Source: CAMTUW01 sp947085035 (GTDB lineage: Bacteria; Actinomycetota; Coriobacteriia; Anaerosomatales; PHET01). Taken from it: a stretch of DNA of 64,000 nucleotides. Within the stretch, counting starts at the first letter, position 1, and each line of letters opens with the position of its first letter. Below the pieces are notes generated by a model that searched no databases, was not told the DNA's origin, and saw only the letters and a list, made by a program, of their open reading frames with translations. This document shows positions 1-9,377 of this stretch, in pieces. The stretch covers positions 62,001-126,000 of the forward strand of contig CAMTUW010000015.1 in assembly GCA_947085035.1 (NCBI GenBank), given 5' to 3'. The translations under genes and the position numbers were made by a program.

Positions 1-206
1 CCCATGTTCTCAAGCGCGTTCTCGAGTTCGATCTCCTTGGCGATCGTCACACCATCGTTGGTGATGGTGGGAGCGCCGAACTTCTTCTCGAGCACGACAT
101 AGCGGCCCTTGGGGCCGAGGGTGACCTTGACGGCGTCAGCCAGCTTGTTAACGCCGACGGCCAGACCGTGACGGGCCTCCTCGTCGAAACGAATCTCCTT
201 GGCCAT
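1..206 (-). CDS. groL: Chaperonin GroEL, 5' part (runs off the window)
   Basis: This is the N-terminal 68 residues of the 60-kDa chaperonin, whose double ring folds non-native proteins with ATP and the GroES lid. The start MAKEIRFDEEARHG, the nucleotide-binding loop VTLGPKGRYVV (about residues 28-38) and TNDGVTIAKEIELE (about 48-61) are diagnostic. A clear Shine-Dalgarno (aCCTCC on the plus strand, 216-221) lies 9 bases before the ATG at 204-206. It sits 54 bases downstream of groES, so the two genes form one heat-shock operon under the CIRCE element. The rest of the gene lies outside the window. Confidence 0.97.
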   Translation of the reverse strand, partial: MAKEIRFDEEARHGLAVGVNKLADAVKVTLGPKGRYVVLEKKFGAPTITNDGVTIAKEIELENALENM

Positions 207-260
207 GCTTGGCATACCTCCTTGAGTTACGGTCGAACGTCCGAATTGACGATTGGTCGC

Positions 261-551
261 CTACTCGACGACTGCGTAGATGTCGTCGGCGCGAAGAATG
301 AGGTACTCCTCGCCCTCCACTTTGACCTCAGTACCGCCGTACTTGCTGTAGATGACGGTGTCACCGACCTTGACGTCCAAGGCGATGCGCTTCTCGCCGT
401 CCTCGTCCCACTTTCCCTCGCCTACGGCGATGACGCTGCCCTTCTGCGGCTTCTCCTTGGCGGTGTCCGCCAGGATGAGACCGGACTTGGTCTGCGTCTC
501 GGCCTCGGCCTGCTTCACGATCACACGATCGCCCAGCGGCTTCAGATTCAT
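261..551 (-). CDS. groS: Co-chaperonin GroES
   Basis: 96-residue co-chaperonin, the heptameric lid of GroEL. It starts MNLKPLGDRVIVKQAEAE, carries the mobile loop (about residues 17-33, TQTKSGLILADT) that docks on GroEL, and ends with ILRADDIYAVVE, all typical of the family at its usual length. I chose the ATG at 549-551 because the reading frame upstream is not GroES-like and a purine-rich site (GGAGGGACAG) precedes it. It is the first gene of groES-groEL. The 140-base leader holds a CIRCE operator, so HrcA repression relieved by heat is expected, although no hrcA lies in the window. Confidence 0.97.
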   Translation of the reverse strand: MNLKPLGDRVIVKQAEAETQTKSGLILADTAKEKPQKGSVIAVGEGKWDEDGEKRIALDVKVGDTVIYSKYGGTEVKVEGEEYLILRADDIYAVVE

Positions 552-690
552 CTGTCCCTCCTGTTTCTCGACTCGGTTGTCGTATCCATTACCGGAGCAC
601 CTGTGTCCGGATGGTTCCTGTCCTGCCGGCGCGACGCCGCGCATTCGTGGGAGTACATACCCACCGGTACGCGAACGATGCCCCCGACTG

Positions 691-717
691 CTGGCACTCA
701 ACTGCTTCGAGTGCCAA
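691..717 (-). promoter_or_regulatory. CIRCE element (HrcA operator) of groESL
   Basis: Inverted repeat CTGGCACTC - N9 - GAGTGCCAA. It matches the CIRCE consensus TTAGCACTC-N9-GAGTGCTAA with the correct nine-base spacer and an intact core (GCACTC/GAGTGC). The outer bases deviate but mostly keep the dyad. It lies 140 bases upstream of the groES start, in the leader of the groES-groEL operon. HrcA binding here is inferred from the established role of CIRCE. Confidence 0.88.
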
Positions 718-727
718 CCGCCTACGC

Positions 728-757
728 AGTGTAATCAATCAGTGCCACATGAAGCAA
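728..757 (-). promoter_or_regulatory. Candidate sigma-A promoter for groESL
   Basis: On the minus strand TTGCTT (752-757) is followed after 18 bases by TACACT (728-733). The matches to TTGACA/TATAAT are moderate, but the position just upstream of the CIRCE element is where a HrcA-repressed promoter should be. Confidence 0.4.
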
Positions 758-808
758 GGGATCAATTGCGAGGATTTCATGAAATCTGAGCGTAAGACAC
801 TCAGATAC

Positions 809-2301
<1,493 letters not shown>

Positions 2302-2305
<4 letters not shown>

Positions 2306-3051
2306 GACAGACCCCCGTCGACTGCCGGTTTCTCGCGGAGACGTTCGGCTTCCTCCGCGTCAGAGAGCCGGGTGTAGATGGGCAAGACGACGCCCGGGGC
2401 AAACCCCTGTCGCTCGTCATCAGGCAGCGCGATGAACGCGCGCAACAGCCCCTCGCCCGACGGCCACCACAGCTCCTGCGCGGCGATGACCGCCCTCGAT
2501 CCCAGCGCACCGGCGAACACGTCTGCGTAGGAGCGCAACCCGCTTCCAACGAGCGTCACGGGTTCGTCGATCGCCTCAGCCCACTCTTCAGCCACGGTCG
2601 CCGGGCCCATGACGCACTGGGGCGTGAGCCGCTCAACATGACCGTCACTGACTCGGTACAGCGCGGGGTAGACCTCTTTGCGCATCGCGTCCACGAGCAC
2701 CCCGACCAGGCCGTCTGTCCCCGAGTTGCGCCAGGCGATCGCGTCGAGAGTGCTCACCCCCGCAAGCGCGATCCCAAGGCCGTGCGCGAACCCTTTGGCG
2801 GCTGCGACACCGATGCGAACCCCGGTGAACGAGCCCGGTCCGCGACCCACCACCACCACATCGACATCCGCAGGCCGCAACCCACTTTCGATCAGTCGCT
2901 CAGATACCGAGCAGAGCACCCGGCTGTTGGCGAGTCTCGGAGCGATCTCGCACACATCGGCGAGCATGGTGAGCTCGCAATCTTCGAGCCGGGCGAGTGC
3001 CACCACGATCGCATCGGTGGCGGTGTCGATAGCCACGACCGTCGTGGTCAT
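2302..3051 (-). CDS. tsaB: tRNA t6A37 biosynthesis protein TsaB
   Basis: 249-residue TsaB, the inactive paralog of TsaD that scaffolds the TsaD-TsaB-TsaE complex making N6-threonylcarbamoyladenosine. It starts MTTTVVAIDTATDAI, with the nucleotide-fold signature GRGPGSFTGVRIGVA. I place the start at the ATG at 3049-3051, which overlaps the tsaE stop in an ATGA tetrad; an 18-codon upstream extension lies inside tsaE and looks spurious. The stop overlaps the start of the RimI-TsaD gene in the same way, so the three components are coupled and probably made in fixed ratio. Confidence 0.95.
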
Positions 3052-3560
3052 CGTGTGCCCCCGTTGACGTCGGTCTCGATTCCGTGGTCGCGCAGGGTCG
3101 CGCACCCCGCGAGCAGCGCGACGAGGATCTGCTCGCCGCGCGGCCCAAGCGACTTGAACGAGACGTCGCGCACGTCATCGCCCGTGATCGTGAGGGCAAG
3201 CTGCACCCCGTCGGAGGGAAACGCCTCCGGGAACCTGTCTCCCCACTCGACCACGGAAACACCGTCGGATTCCAGCAGTCCGAAGTAGTCGATGTCCTCG
3301 AGGTCGCGCACAGACTCCAGTCGATAGAGATCCATGTGCTTGAGCCGCATACGCCCGTCGTGGATGAGCGCGATGTTGAACGTGGGACTGGTGATCGACT
3401 CCGAGACCCCCAGTCCGCGCCCGATGCCCTTGGTCAGCTGCGTCTTGCCCGCGCCCAGGTCACCCGAAAGCAGCACGACATCGCCAGAGCGAAGCACCGA
3501 CGCCAGTTCGGCCCCGAGCTCCTGCATCGCGGCAGCACTGTGCACGCGGACGTCGCTCAC
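3048..3560 (-). CDS. tsaE: tRNA t6A37 biosynthesis ATPase TsaE
   Basis: 170-residue P-loop ATPase that drives turnover of the TsaB-TsaD complex. Walker A is GDLGAGKT (residues 33-40), followed by the family motifs SPTFNIALIH and HMDLYRLES and the conserved VVEWGDRF. The length is at the upper end for the family, with a short divergent C terminus. It overlaps the UDG gene upstream by four bases and tsaB downstream by four bases, inside the operon nitroreductase-udg-tsaE-tsaB-rimI::tsaD. Confidence 0.95.
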   Translation of the reverse strand: MSDVRVHSAAAMQELGAELASVLRSGDVVLLSGDLGAGKTQLTKGIGRGLGVSESITSPTFNIALIHDGRMRLKHMDLYRLESVRDLEDIDYFGLLESDGVSVVEWGDRFPEAFPSDGVQLALTITGDDVRDVSFKSLGPRGEQILVALLAGCATLRDHGIETDVNGGTR

Positions 3561-4138
3561 GTCGCCAACTCCTGCGCGAGCAGGTCACCCAACACCTGAA
3601 AGTCCGCGATGAGCACCGCCCGCTTCGCCTTGTCATAGATCGCCGCGGCCGGATGATACACGGGAAGAATCGCCGTGCTCCCCAGATGTCGCACCTTGCC
3701 GTGGAGTCGCGAGATCGGCTCGTCCGTGTCCAGCATCGAGCGCGTGGCGTAGTTGCCCAGCGTCACGACGACCTGCGGCGAGACCACGCGAACCTGCGCC
3801 TGCAGAAACGGCAGACAGCTCTGAATCTCTTCGCGCCGGGGATTGCGATTGCCCGGGGGCCGACACTTCAAGACGTTGGCGATGTAGACCTCTGATCGCA
3901 CAAGCCCCGCCGTGGCGAGCAGCTCGTCGAGGAGCCGCCCCGCCGCTCCGACGAACGGCTCGCCCTTGAGGTCCTCGTTTCGCCCGGGCGCCTCGCCAAC
4001 GAGCATCACCCGTGCGCGAGCGTCACCAACGCCCACAACGGGCGTCGTGCGAGTCGCCGCCAACACGCACCGGCGACAGCCTTCGACCGCCGACCTGATG
4101 TCGTCGAGGCTTACGAAGCTCGTTTCGGACACGAGCAC
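3557..4138 (-). CDS. Family 4 (iron-sulfur) uracil-DNA glycosylase
   Basis: 193-residue uracil-DNA glycosylase that would excise uracil formed by cytosine deamination. Four cysteines at 21, 24, 92 and 108 (C-X2-C-X67-C-X15-C) are the family-4 [4Fe-4S] ligands. GEAPGRNED (48-56) and YHPAA (161-165) are the two active-site motifs. No ATG fits; I chose GTG at 4136-4138, five to six bases after AGGGAGGG, though the GTG at 4130-4132 is possible. The frame stays open upstream inside the nitroreductase gene, but that part is not family-like. The gene starts 10 bases after the nitroreductase stop and overlaps tsaE by four bases. Confidence 0.92.
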   Translation of the reverse strand: MLVSETSFVSLDDIRSAVEGCRRCVLAATRTTPVVGVGDARARVMLVGEAPGRNEDLKGEPFVGAAGRLLDELLATAGLVRSEVYIANVLKCRPPGNRNPRREEIQSCLPFLQAQVRVVSPQVVVTLGNYATRSMLDTDEPISRLHGKVRHLGSTAILPVYHPAAAIYDKAKRAVLIADFQVLGDLLAQELAT

Positions 4139-4148
4139 CAGTCCCTCC

Positions 4149-4664
4149 CTAGAGCCAAGTCGTGATCTCGGCGAGGGGGCGTCTTGAGGGGCGACCCGCG
4201 GATTCTGCCGAGTAGCCGATCGGCAGGATGGCCACCGGCGTGATGGGCACGGGGATCGCGAGTGCCGTTCTGACAGCGTCTTCGTCGAACGCGCCGATCC
4301 AACACGACGCGAGGCCACGATCGACCGCCGCGAGTAAGATGTTCTGGGCGGCGGCTGCGGTGTCTTGCAGGCCATACAGGTACTCGCCGCGATCACCGTA
4401 GCGCGCGGCACAGGGCCGCGGATCCAGCGAGACGACGATGAAGACCGGTGCGGACGTGGCCCAGCTCTGTCGCAGCGCATGGGCCAGCTTCTCGCGCGCA
4501 TCGAGCGACCTGACCACGGTGAACCGCCACGGCTGGATGTTTCCGGCAGTGGGGGCCGAGACCGCGGCTTCGAGCAGCGCTCGAACATCGTCTTCGGTCA
4601 CGTTCGCCTTCGCATTGAAATGCCGCACGCTCCTGCGCGCGGCCAAGACTTCACCGAACTCCAT
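4149..4664 (-). CDS. Nitroreductase-family flavoprotein
   Basis: 171-residue FMN-dependent oxidoreductase of the nitroreductase fold. The FMN phosphate-binding RRSVRHF (10-16) and APTAGNIQPWRF (about 36-47) are present, and the C-terminal region includes ASCWIGAF and the PIGY motif. The natural substrate cannot be read from sequence. The ATG at 4662-4664 has GGGAGA upstream; 12 further upstream codons are open but lack homology. It is the first gene of an operon ending in rimI::tsaD and faces the plus-strand gene at 4809 across a 144-base divergent spacer. Confidence 0.85.
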   Translation of the reverse strand: MEFGEVLAARRSVRHFNAKANVTEDDVRALLEAAVSAPTAGNIQPWRFTVVRSLDAREKLAHALRQSWATSAPVFIVVSLDPRPCAARYGDRGEYLYGLQDTAAAAQNILLAAVDRGLASCWIGAFDEDAVRTALAIPVPITPVAILPIGYSAESAGRPSRRPLAEITTWL

Positions 4665-4719
4665 CGATTTCTCCCATCGGGCGACGCGACCCGTGTCCAC
4701 CGCCTACTGTCCCCCTCCT

Positions 4720-4725
4720 ATTCTA
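4720..4725 (-). promoter_or_regulatory. Candidate -10 box for the nitroreductase-udg-tsa operon
   Basis: TAGAAT on the minus strand (five of six to TATAAT) lies 56 bases before the nitroreductase start, in the divergent spacer. No convincing -35 is visible at 16-18 bases, so this is only a candidate. Confidence 0.3.
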
Positions 4726-4758
4726 GCCGAGCCCCGCAGCGCCCGCATGAGTCGCGTG

Positions 4759-4775
4759 CAGGGATTGCGTCCCTG
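4759..4775. repeat. Inverted repeat in the divergent spacer before the 4809 gene
   Basis: CAGGGA-TTGCG-TCCCTG, a six-base perfect dyad, lies 34 bases before the start of the plus-strand orphan gene. It could be an operator or a leader hairpin; nothing in the sequence tells which. Confidence 0.35.
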
Positions 4776-4808
4776 ACGTGGAAGTAACGCGGCGAGGAGG
4801 ACTTCACC

Positions 4809-5159
4809 ATGCACAAGCACCAGAGGGCTTTGTCCGATGAGGACATCGGGATCAGGGCGTTCAAGATCAAGCGCGCCAAGGCTGTTGAGCGCGCGACCGA
4901 ACGAATCCGCAGGTCACTCGGGGATTCTTGGCAACAGCTCAACGACGCCGAGATCGAAGAACTCGAGTGGATGCTCGGCGAGATTTGGGCCTACATCGAG
5001 CGCGATCACTGGGACGAACTGCGATTCAGTCGCATCTCCCTGCAAGATGTGATTCGGATTCTCACGCTTGGAAGCCAGCTCAGACGCCACGCGCGCAACA
5101 GCGTCGAGCTCCTTCGCGAAGCCGAAGCCGTCGTCCGCGCCGGCGCGGCCGAGCGGTAG
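4809..5159 (+). CDS. Hypothetical protein, helical, plus-strand orphan
   Basis: 116-residue protein I do not recognise. It has a strong Shine-Dalgarno (GGCGAGGAGG) nine bases before the ATG and its own likely terminator, so it appears genuine. It is charged and probably all-helical, with a basic stretch at 16-36 (FKIKRAKAVERATERIRRS), an acidic tryptophan-rich middle (EIEELEWMLGEIWAYIERDHW) and no membrane segment or cysteine. It lies head to head with the nitroreductase gene and tail to tail with V-ATPase subunit D, the only plus-strand gene in the left 59 kb. A DNA- or RNA-binding role is possible but unsupported. Confidence 0.72.
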   Translation: MHKHQRALSDEDIGIRAFKIKRAKAVERATERIRRSLGDSWQQLNDAEIEELEWMLGEIWAYIERDHWDELRFSRISLQDVIRILTLGSQLRRHARNSVELLREAEAVVRAGAAER

Positions 5160-5167
5160 TCGACACA

Positions 5168-5200
5168 GGGCTAGACCGCCTGTGCGGCCCTTTTCTTCTT
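5168..5200 (+). terminator. Rho-independent terminator of the 4809 gene
   Basis: GGG-CTAGA-CCGC-CTGT-GCGG-CCC followed by TTTTCTTCTT. The inner CCGC/GCGG stem has a tetraloop and the outer GGG/CCC closes over a bulge. It begins nine bases after the plus-strand stop codon and overlaps the 3' end of the convergent ATPase subunit D gene. Confidence 0.65.
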
Positions 5201-5821
5201 CTCGATCTTCGCCTTGACCTTCTTGAGCCGAAACAGATCCTCGCGAGCCCGCTCGTCAAGCGTCTGACGGATGTAGGCGACCTGCTCACACAGCGCAGGC
5301 ACGGTGACCTGCTCGAGCGCGTTGACGCGGCGATTGGTCTTGTTGATCTCCTCGCCCAATCGCTTCAGCCGGGTCTCGATATCCGCATACTCGATGATCA
5401 CGTCAAGGATCTGCTCGAACTTGTCAGCCGCCTCGTCCACACGCGAGGTGACACCGGTCACCGCATACCCACGCGTGAAGGAGGTCTTGACCGGGCTCAT
5501 TCCCTTGGTGACCACCGGCACCGAGACCCCCATGATCTTGGTGCCCGTCATGTCCACAGTGATCACGCCGCTCGTCGCGAGCCCTGCCGACCGCACTGCC
5601 ACCGTGCCGTCGACCGCCTTGGCGACCGCAAGCGAGTACTGTGCTTTGGCCACGTTCTTCTGAAGCGCCTCAGAAAGCCTCAGCGTCTCGTCCATGACTC
5701 CCATGAACTCGATGAGAAGCGCGTCGCGCTTCTGCTTGAGCAGGTCCATGCCCTGTTGCGCGAGCGCGATCTGCTGCTTGCGATCCAGCAGCTCAGCGCG
5801 GGTGGGGCGAACCTCTTCCAC
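5171..5821 (-). CDS. atpD: V/A-type ATPase subunit D (central stalk)
   Basis: 216-residue rotor-shaft subunit that couples ring rotation to the A3B3 head. It begins VEEVRPTRAELLDRKQQIALAQ and has the family's long N- and C-terminal helices forming an antiparallel coiled coil, with the family-specific middle around residues 70-120. I use the GTG at 5819-5821 because AGAGGAAGG lies just before it; an extension to an upstream ATG would overlap subunit B and is not conserved. It is the last gene of the ATPase operon, 13 bases after subunit B. Its C terminus is basic (KIEKKKRAAQAV). Confidence 0.93.
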   Translation of the reverse strand: MEEVRPTRAELLDRKQQIALAQQGMDLLKQKRDALLIEFMGVMDETLRLSEALQKNVAKAQYSLAVAKAVDGTVAVRSAGLATSGVITVDMTGTKIMGVSVPVVTKGMSPVKTSFTRGYAVTGVTSRVDEAADKFEQILDVIIEYADIETRLKRLGEEINKTNRRVNALEQVTVPALCEQVAYIRQTLDERAREDLFRLKKVKAKIEKKKRAAQAV

Positions 5822-5834
5822 TGTGGCCTTCCTC

Positions 5835-7283
5835 TCAGGCGATTGCTGCTTCGCTGACGTCCGGGTCAGATGACTTCCGCTTGTCAGGATGGTAGGTATC
5901 GATGAAGTCGCGAACCCGCTTGAGCTCACCGATGGGCAATCCGGCCATCAGATCCCATCCGATATCGAGCGTCTCCTCGATCGTTCGCCCAACATGTCCC
6001 TGGCCCACGATGCGCTCCTCGAAGCCGTCGGCGAAGCGCAGGTACGCACGGTCGTTCTCGGAAAGGGCTTCTTCGCCCACGATCGCTACGAGTCTGCGCA
6101 GGTCACGGCCCTGGGCATACGCGGCGTAGAGCTGATTGGCCACTGCGCGATGGTCATCTCGCGTCTTACCTTCACCGATACCGAGGTTCATGAGCCTCGA
6201 CAGGCATGGAAGCGTGTCGATCGGCGGATAGATGCCCCGGCGATGCATCTGGCGCGAGAGGACGATCTGCCCTTCGGTGATGTAGCCCGTCAGGTCAGGT
6301 ATCGGATGCGTGATGTCATCGTCTGGCATGGAGAGTATGGGCAGCTGCGTGACGGAGCCTCTGCGCCCCTTGATGCGACCCGCCCGCTCATAGATCGTGG
6401 ACAGGTCCGTGTACATGTAGCCGGGATACCCACGACGACCGGGCACTTCCTCGCGAGCAGTGGACACTTCGCGCAGCGCCTCGCAGTAGTTCGTCATGTC
6501 CGACAAGACGACCAGCACCTGGAGGTCTTTCTCGAAGGCAAGATACTCCGCCACCGTCAGTGCGCAGCGGGGCGTGAGCAGCCGCTCAACCGTGGGGTCG
6601 TCGGCGAGGTTCAGGAAGAAGACAACCCTCTCAAGCGCCCCGGTCTCTTCGAACTGTCGCATGAAATACGCAGCCTCGCGATGCGTGATGCCCATCGCGC
6701 CGAAGACAATCGCGAACTCCTCGCCTGACTTGACGCGCGCCTGACGGATGATCTGCGCGGCAAGCTCGTTCGCGGGCAACCCCGAGCCCGAGAAAATGGG
6801 GAGCTTCTGTCCGCGCACGAGCGTGTTCAAGCCATCGATCGCGCTGATTCCCGTCTCGATGAAGTCCGCCGGTTGATCGCGGGCATACGGGTTGATCGGG
6901 TCCCCAGTGATCGTGAGTCGCTTCTCTGGAATGACAGGTGCGCCGCCGTCGATGGGCTTGCCCGTGCCGTTGAGCACGCGACCGAGCAGATCGACGGTAC
7001 AGTCGACTTTGGCCACTTCTTCAAGGAAACGGACCTCAGTCTTGGCGATGTCGATACCCTGAGTGCCCTCGAAGACCTGGATGACCGCAGTTGGACCGGA
7101 TATCTCCAAGACCTGGCCGCTTCGCCGCGAGCCGTCAGGCATGCGAATGGCTACCATCTCGTTGTATGCGACGTCATCCACATCGTTCACGAAGATCAGC
7201 GGACCGGTCACATAGTTCAGAGTCCGATAATCGATCGAAAGCAGCTTGACGGGCGTCGTCGCATCGTTGACCGGAGTACTCAT
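5835..7283 (-). CDS. atpB: V/A-type ATPase subunit B (regulatory, non-catalytic)
   Basis: 482-residue non-catalytic head subunit alternating with subunit A. It has the fold of a RecA-like ATPase but a degenerate P-loop: PIFSGSGLPANELAAQI replaces GxxxxGKT, as expected for B. Further family markers are MGITHREAAYFMRQFEETG, LVVLSDMTNYCEALREVS and the C-terminal FADGFEERIVGQG. The ATG is directly after the subunit A stop (7284), so the two are coupled. Length and motifs are normal. Confidence 0.96.
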   Translation of the reverse strand: MSTPVNDATTPVKLLSIDYRTLNYVTGPLIFVNDVDDVAYNEMVAIRMPDGSRRSGQVLEISGPTAVIQVFEGTQGIDIAKTEVRFLEEVAKVDCTVDLLGRVLNGTGKPIDGGAPVIPEKRLTITGDPINPYARDQPADFIETGISAIDGLNTLVRGQKLPIFSGSGLPANELAAQIIRQARVKSGEEFAIVFGAMGITHREAAYFMRQFEETGALERVVFFLNLADDPTVERLLTPRCALTVAEYLAFEKDLQVLVVLSDMTNYCEALREVSTAREEVPGRRGYPGYMYTDLSTIYERAGRIKGRRGSVTQLPILSMPDDDITHPIPDLTGYITEGQIVLSRQMHRRGIYPPIDTLPCLSRLMNLGIGEGKTRDDHRAVANQLYAAYAQGRDLRRLVAIVGEEALSENDRAYLRFADGFEERIVGQGHVGRTIEETLDIGWDLMAGLPIGELKRVRDFIDTYHPDKRKSSDPDVSEAAIA

Positions 7284-9044
7284 CTAGTGCACCTCGATTC
7301 CACTGAGATCCCCTGCGATGCGAGGAACGGTCTCCTTCATCGTGGCAAGAGCTTCCGCATGGGCGGTGGTCTTGAGCATCGCGATCTCGTCGCGAATAGG
7401 CATGTCGAGAATCTGGTGCAGGGACACGCCGCGATTCAGCGCCGTGACTGCGGCCGAGTGGAATGAGAGGATGGTCTTGAGCAGCCAGTACTGCTTCTCA
7501 AGCGGGCAGTACGCGTCCACCTCATCGAACGCGAACTGCTGCAAGAAATCCTCTCGCAACATGCGCGCGACTTCCAGAATGAGCTTCTCTGACTCCGGCA
7601 GCGCATCGGGCCCGACGAGCTGGACGATCTCTTGGAGCTCCGTCTCCTTCTGAAGAACCGCCATCGCCCGGTCCCGATACTCCAGCCAGTCATCCGCGAC
7701 GTTCTCCTCGTACCACGGTCGCACCTGTCCGAGGAACAGCGTGTAGCTCTTCGTCCAGCTGATCGCTGGGAAGTGTCGCCTGTGCGCGAGCGAGGTATCA
7801 AGTGCCCAGAAGGCTCCCGTCACGCGCAGGGAGTTCTGGGTCATGGGCTCAGACATGTCGCCGCCGGCGGGCGAGACGGCCCCCACCATCGTCACCGAGC
7901 CGACTCTCCCGTCATCGTCAGAACCCAGCGGTTGCACCCGACCTGACCTCTCGTAAAACGACGCGAGACGCGTCGCGAGGTAGGCCGGATAGCCCTCTTC
8001 TCCCGGCATCTCCTCGAGACGACCGGAGACTTCTCGCAAGGCCTCGCCCCAGCGACTGGTCGAGTCGGCCATCATCGCGACGTTGTAGCCCATGTCCCGG
8101 TAGTACTCGGCAAGTGTCGCGCCCACGTAGATCGACGCCTCTCGAGCTGCAACGGGCATGTTCGAGGTGTTCGCGACGAGGACGGTGCGGTCCATCAGCG
8201 GCGCGTTGTTACGCGGGTCTTCGAGATGAGGGAACTCCGTGAGCACTTCAGTCATCTCATTACCGCGCTCACCGCACCCGATGTAGACGATGATGTCGAC
8301 GTCCGCCCATTTGGCGAGTGACTGCTGGGTGACGGTCTTTCCGGTTCCGAAGCCGCCGGGGATGATGGCGTTTCCCCCCAGCGCGATCGGGAAGAACGTG
8401 TCGAGAATGCGCATTCCCGTGGTGAACGGCGTCGTGGGATCCAGTTTCCGGATGTAGGGCCGCCCCTGCCGAACCGGCCAACGCTGATGCATCCGGACCT
8501 CGGACCCGTCTTCGAAGCGGGCGATGACGTCGTCAACGGTGTATTCGCCCGCAGAGGCCACCTCGACCAGTCGACCGGCGCGCGCCGCGGGAGGAACCAT
8601 GACGCGGTGCACGATGGTCTGTCCCTCGGGCACTTCCCCGATCACGGCTCCCGGGCCAACCTCATCGCCAACGGCGACAAGCGGCTTGAACGGCCACAGC
8701 TTCTCGCGATCGAGCGCGGAAGCCACAGCGCCACGTTCGATGAAGTCTCCACTTCGAGCCGCCAGTACGGGGAGCGGGCGCTGCACCCCGTCGTAGATGG
8801 AGGTCAGCAGCCCTGGGCCCAGCTCCACCATGAGCGGACCCTCGGTCGATTCGACGAGCTCGCCGACCTTGAGCCCTGAGGTGTCCTCGTAGACTTGGAC
8901 CGTCGCCGTGTCGCCTTCGAGGCGGATGACCTCTCCCATGAGGCCCTCCGTACCGACCCGCACGATGTCATACATCCTGGCCCCGGTCATCCGTGTGGCA
9001 ACCACGACCGGCCCCGTGATCTTCTCTATCGCTCCGGCAATCAT
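7284..9044 (-). CDS. atpA: V/A-type ATPase subunit A (catalytic)
   Basis: 586-residue catalytic subunit. Walker A is GGFGTGKT (residues 230-237), followed by KWADVDIIVYIGCGERGNEM with the catalytic-glutamate region. The bulge domain typical of V/A-type A subunits (about residues 110-200) is present, which separates it from F-type beta. With subunit B it forms the cytoplasmic A3B3 hexamer that hydrolyses or makes ATP. It ends one base before subunit B begins and starts one base after the subunit F stop. Confidence 0.97.
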   Translation of the reverse strand: MIAGAIEKITGPVVVATRMTGARMYDIVRVGTEGLMGEVIRLEGDTATVQVYEDTSGLKVGELVESTEGPLMVELGPGLLTSIYDGVQRPLPVLAARSGDFIERGAVASALDREKLWPFKPLVAVGDEVGPGAVIGEVPEGQTIVHRVMVPPAARAGRLVEVASAGEYTVDDVIARFEDGSEVRMHQRWPVRQGRPYIRKLDPTTPFTTGMRILDTFFPIALGGNAIIPGGFGTGKTVTQQSLAKWADVDIIVYIGCGERGNEMTEVLTEFPHLEDPRNNAPLMDRTVLVANTSNMPVAAREASIYVGATLAEYYRDMGYNVAMMADSTSRWGEALREVSGRLEEMPGEEGYPAYLATRLASFYERSGRVQPLGSDDDGRVGSVTMVGAVSPAGGDMSEPMTQNSLRVTGAFWALDTSLAHRRHFPAISWTKSYTLFLGQVRPWYEENVADDWLEYRDRAMAVLQKETELQEIVQLVGPDALPESEKLILEVARMLREDFLQQFAFDEVDAYCPLEKQYWLLKTILSFHSAAVTALNRGVSLHQILDMPIRDEIAMLKTTAHAEALATMKETVPRIAGDLSGIEVH

Positions 9045-9377
9045 CTAACCCCGCCTCAATGTGATGTCGAATCCGATGGCTTTGCGAATCAGTCGTGCCA
9101 GATGGGCGCGATGGTCCTCGCCCATTTCGAGCCGTTCCTTCAGTGGCAACGAGATCACCAGCGGGCGGTAGATCGAGTCGATCTTGCGCTGCATGCGCTC
9201 ATCGATTCCCGCCATCATGCGTTCGTTCACCGCGATGATCCCACTGTCATCGTCGTCAAGAAGCCTACCCAGATGCTCGCCCACGCGCTCTTCGGACTCG
9301 ACGACTTCGACGTCGACGCCAGCCAAGCGAAACCCGTCTGCACTATCAGCGTCCGTGAGAACGATGAGCTTATACAA
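9045..9377 (-). CDS. atpF: V/A-type ATPase subunit F
   Basis: 110-residue small rotor subunit that binds D. It has the Rossmann-like start MYKLIVLTDADSADGFRLAGVDV and IIAVNERMMAG, then the C-terminal helix. Its beginning overlaps the end of subunit C by eight bases, and subunit A follows immediately. Size and position between C and A are the norm for this operon type. Confidence 0.92.
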   Translation of the reverse strand: MYKLIVLTDADSADGFRLAGVDVEVVESEERVGEHLGRLLDDDDSGIIAVNERMMAGIDERMQRKIDSIYRPLVISLPLKERLEMGEDHRAHLARLIRKAIGFDITLRRG

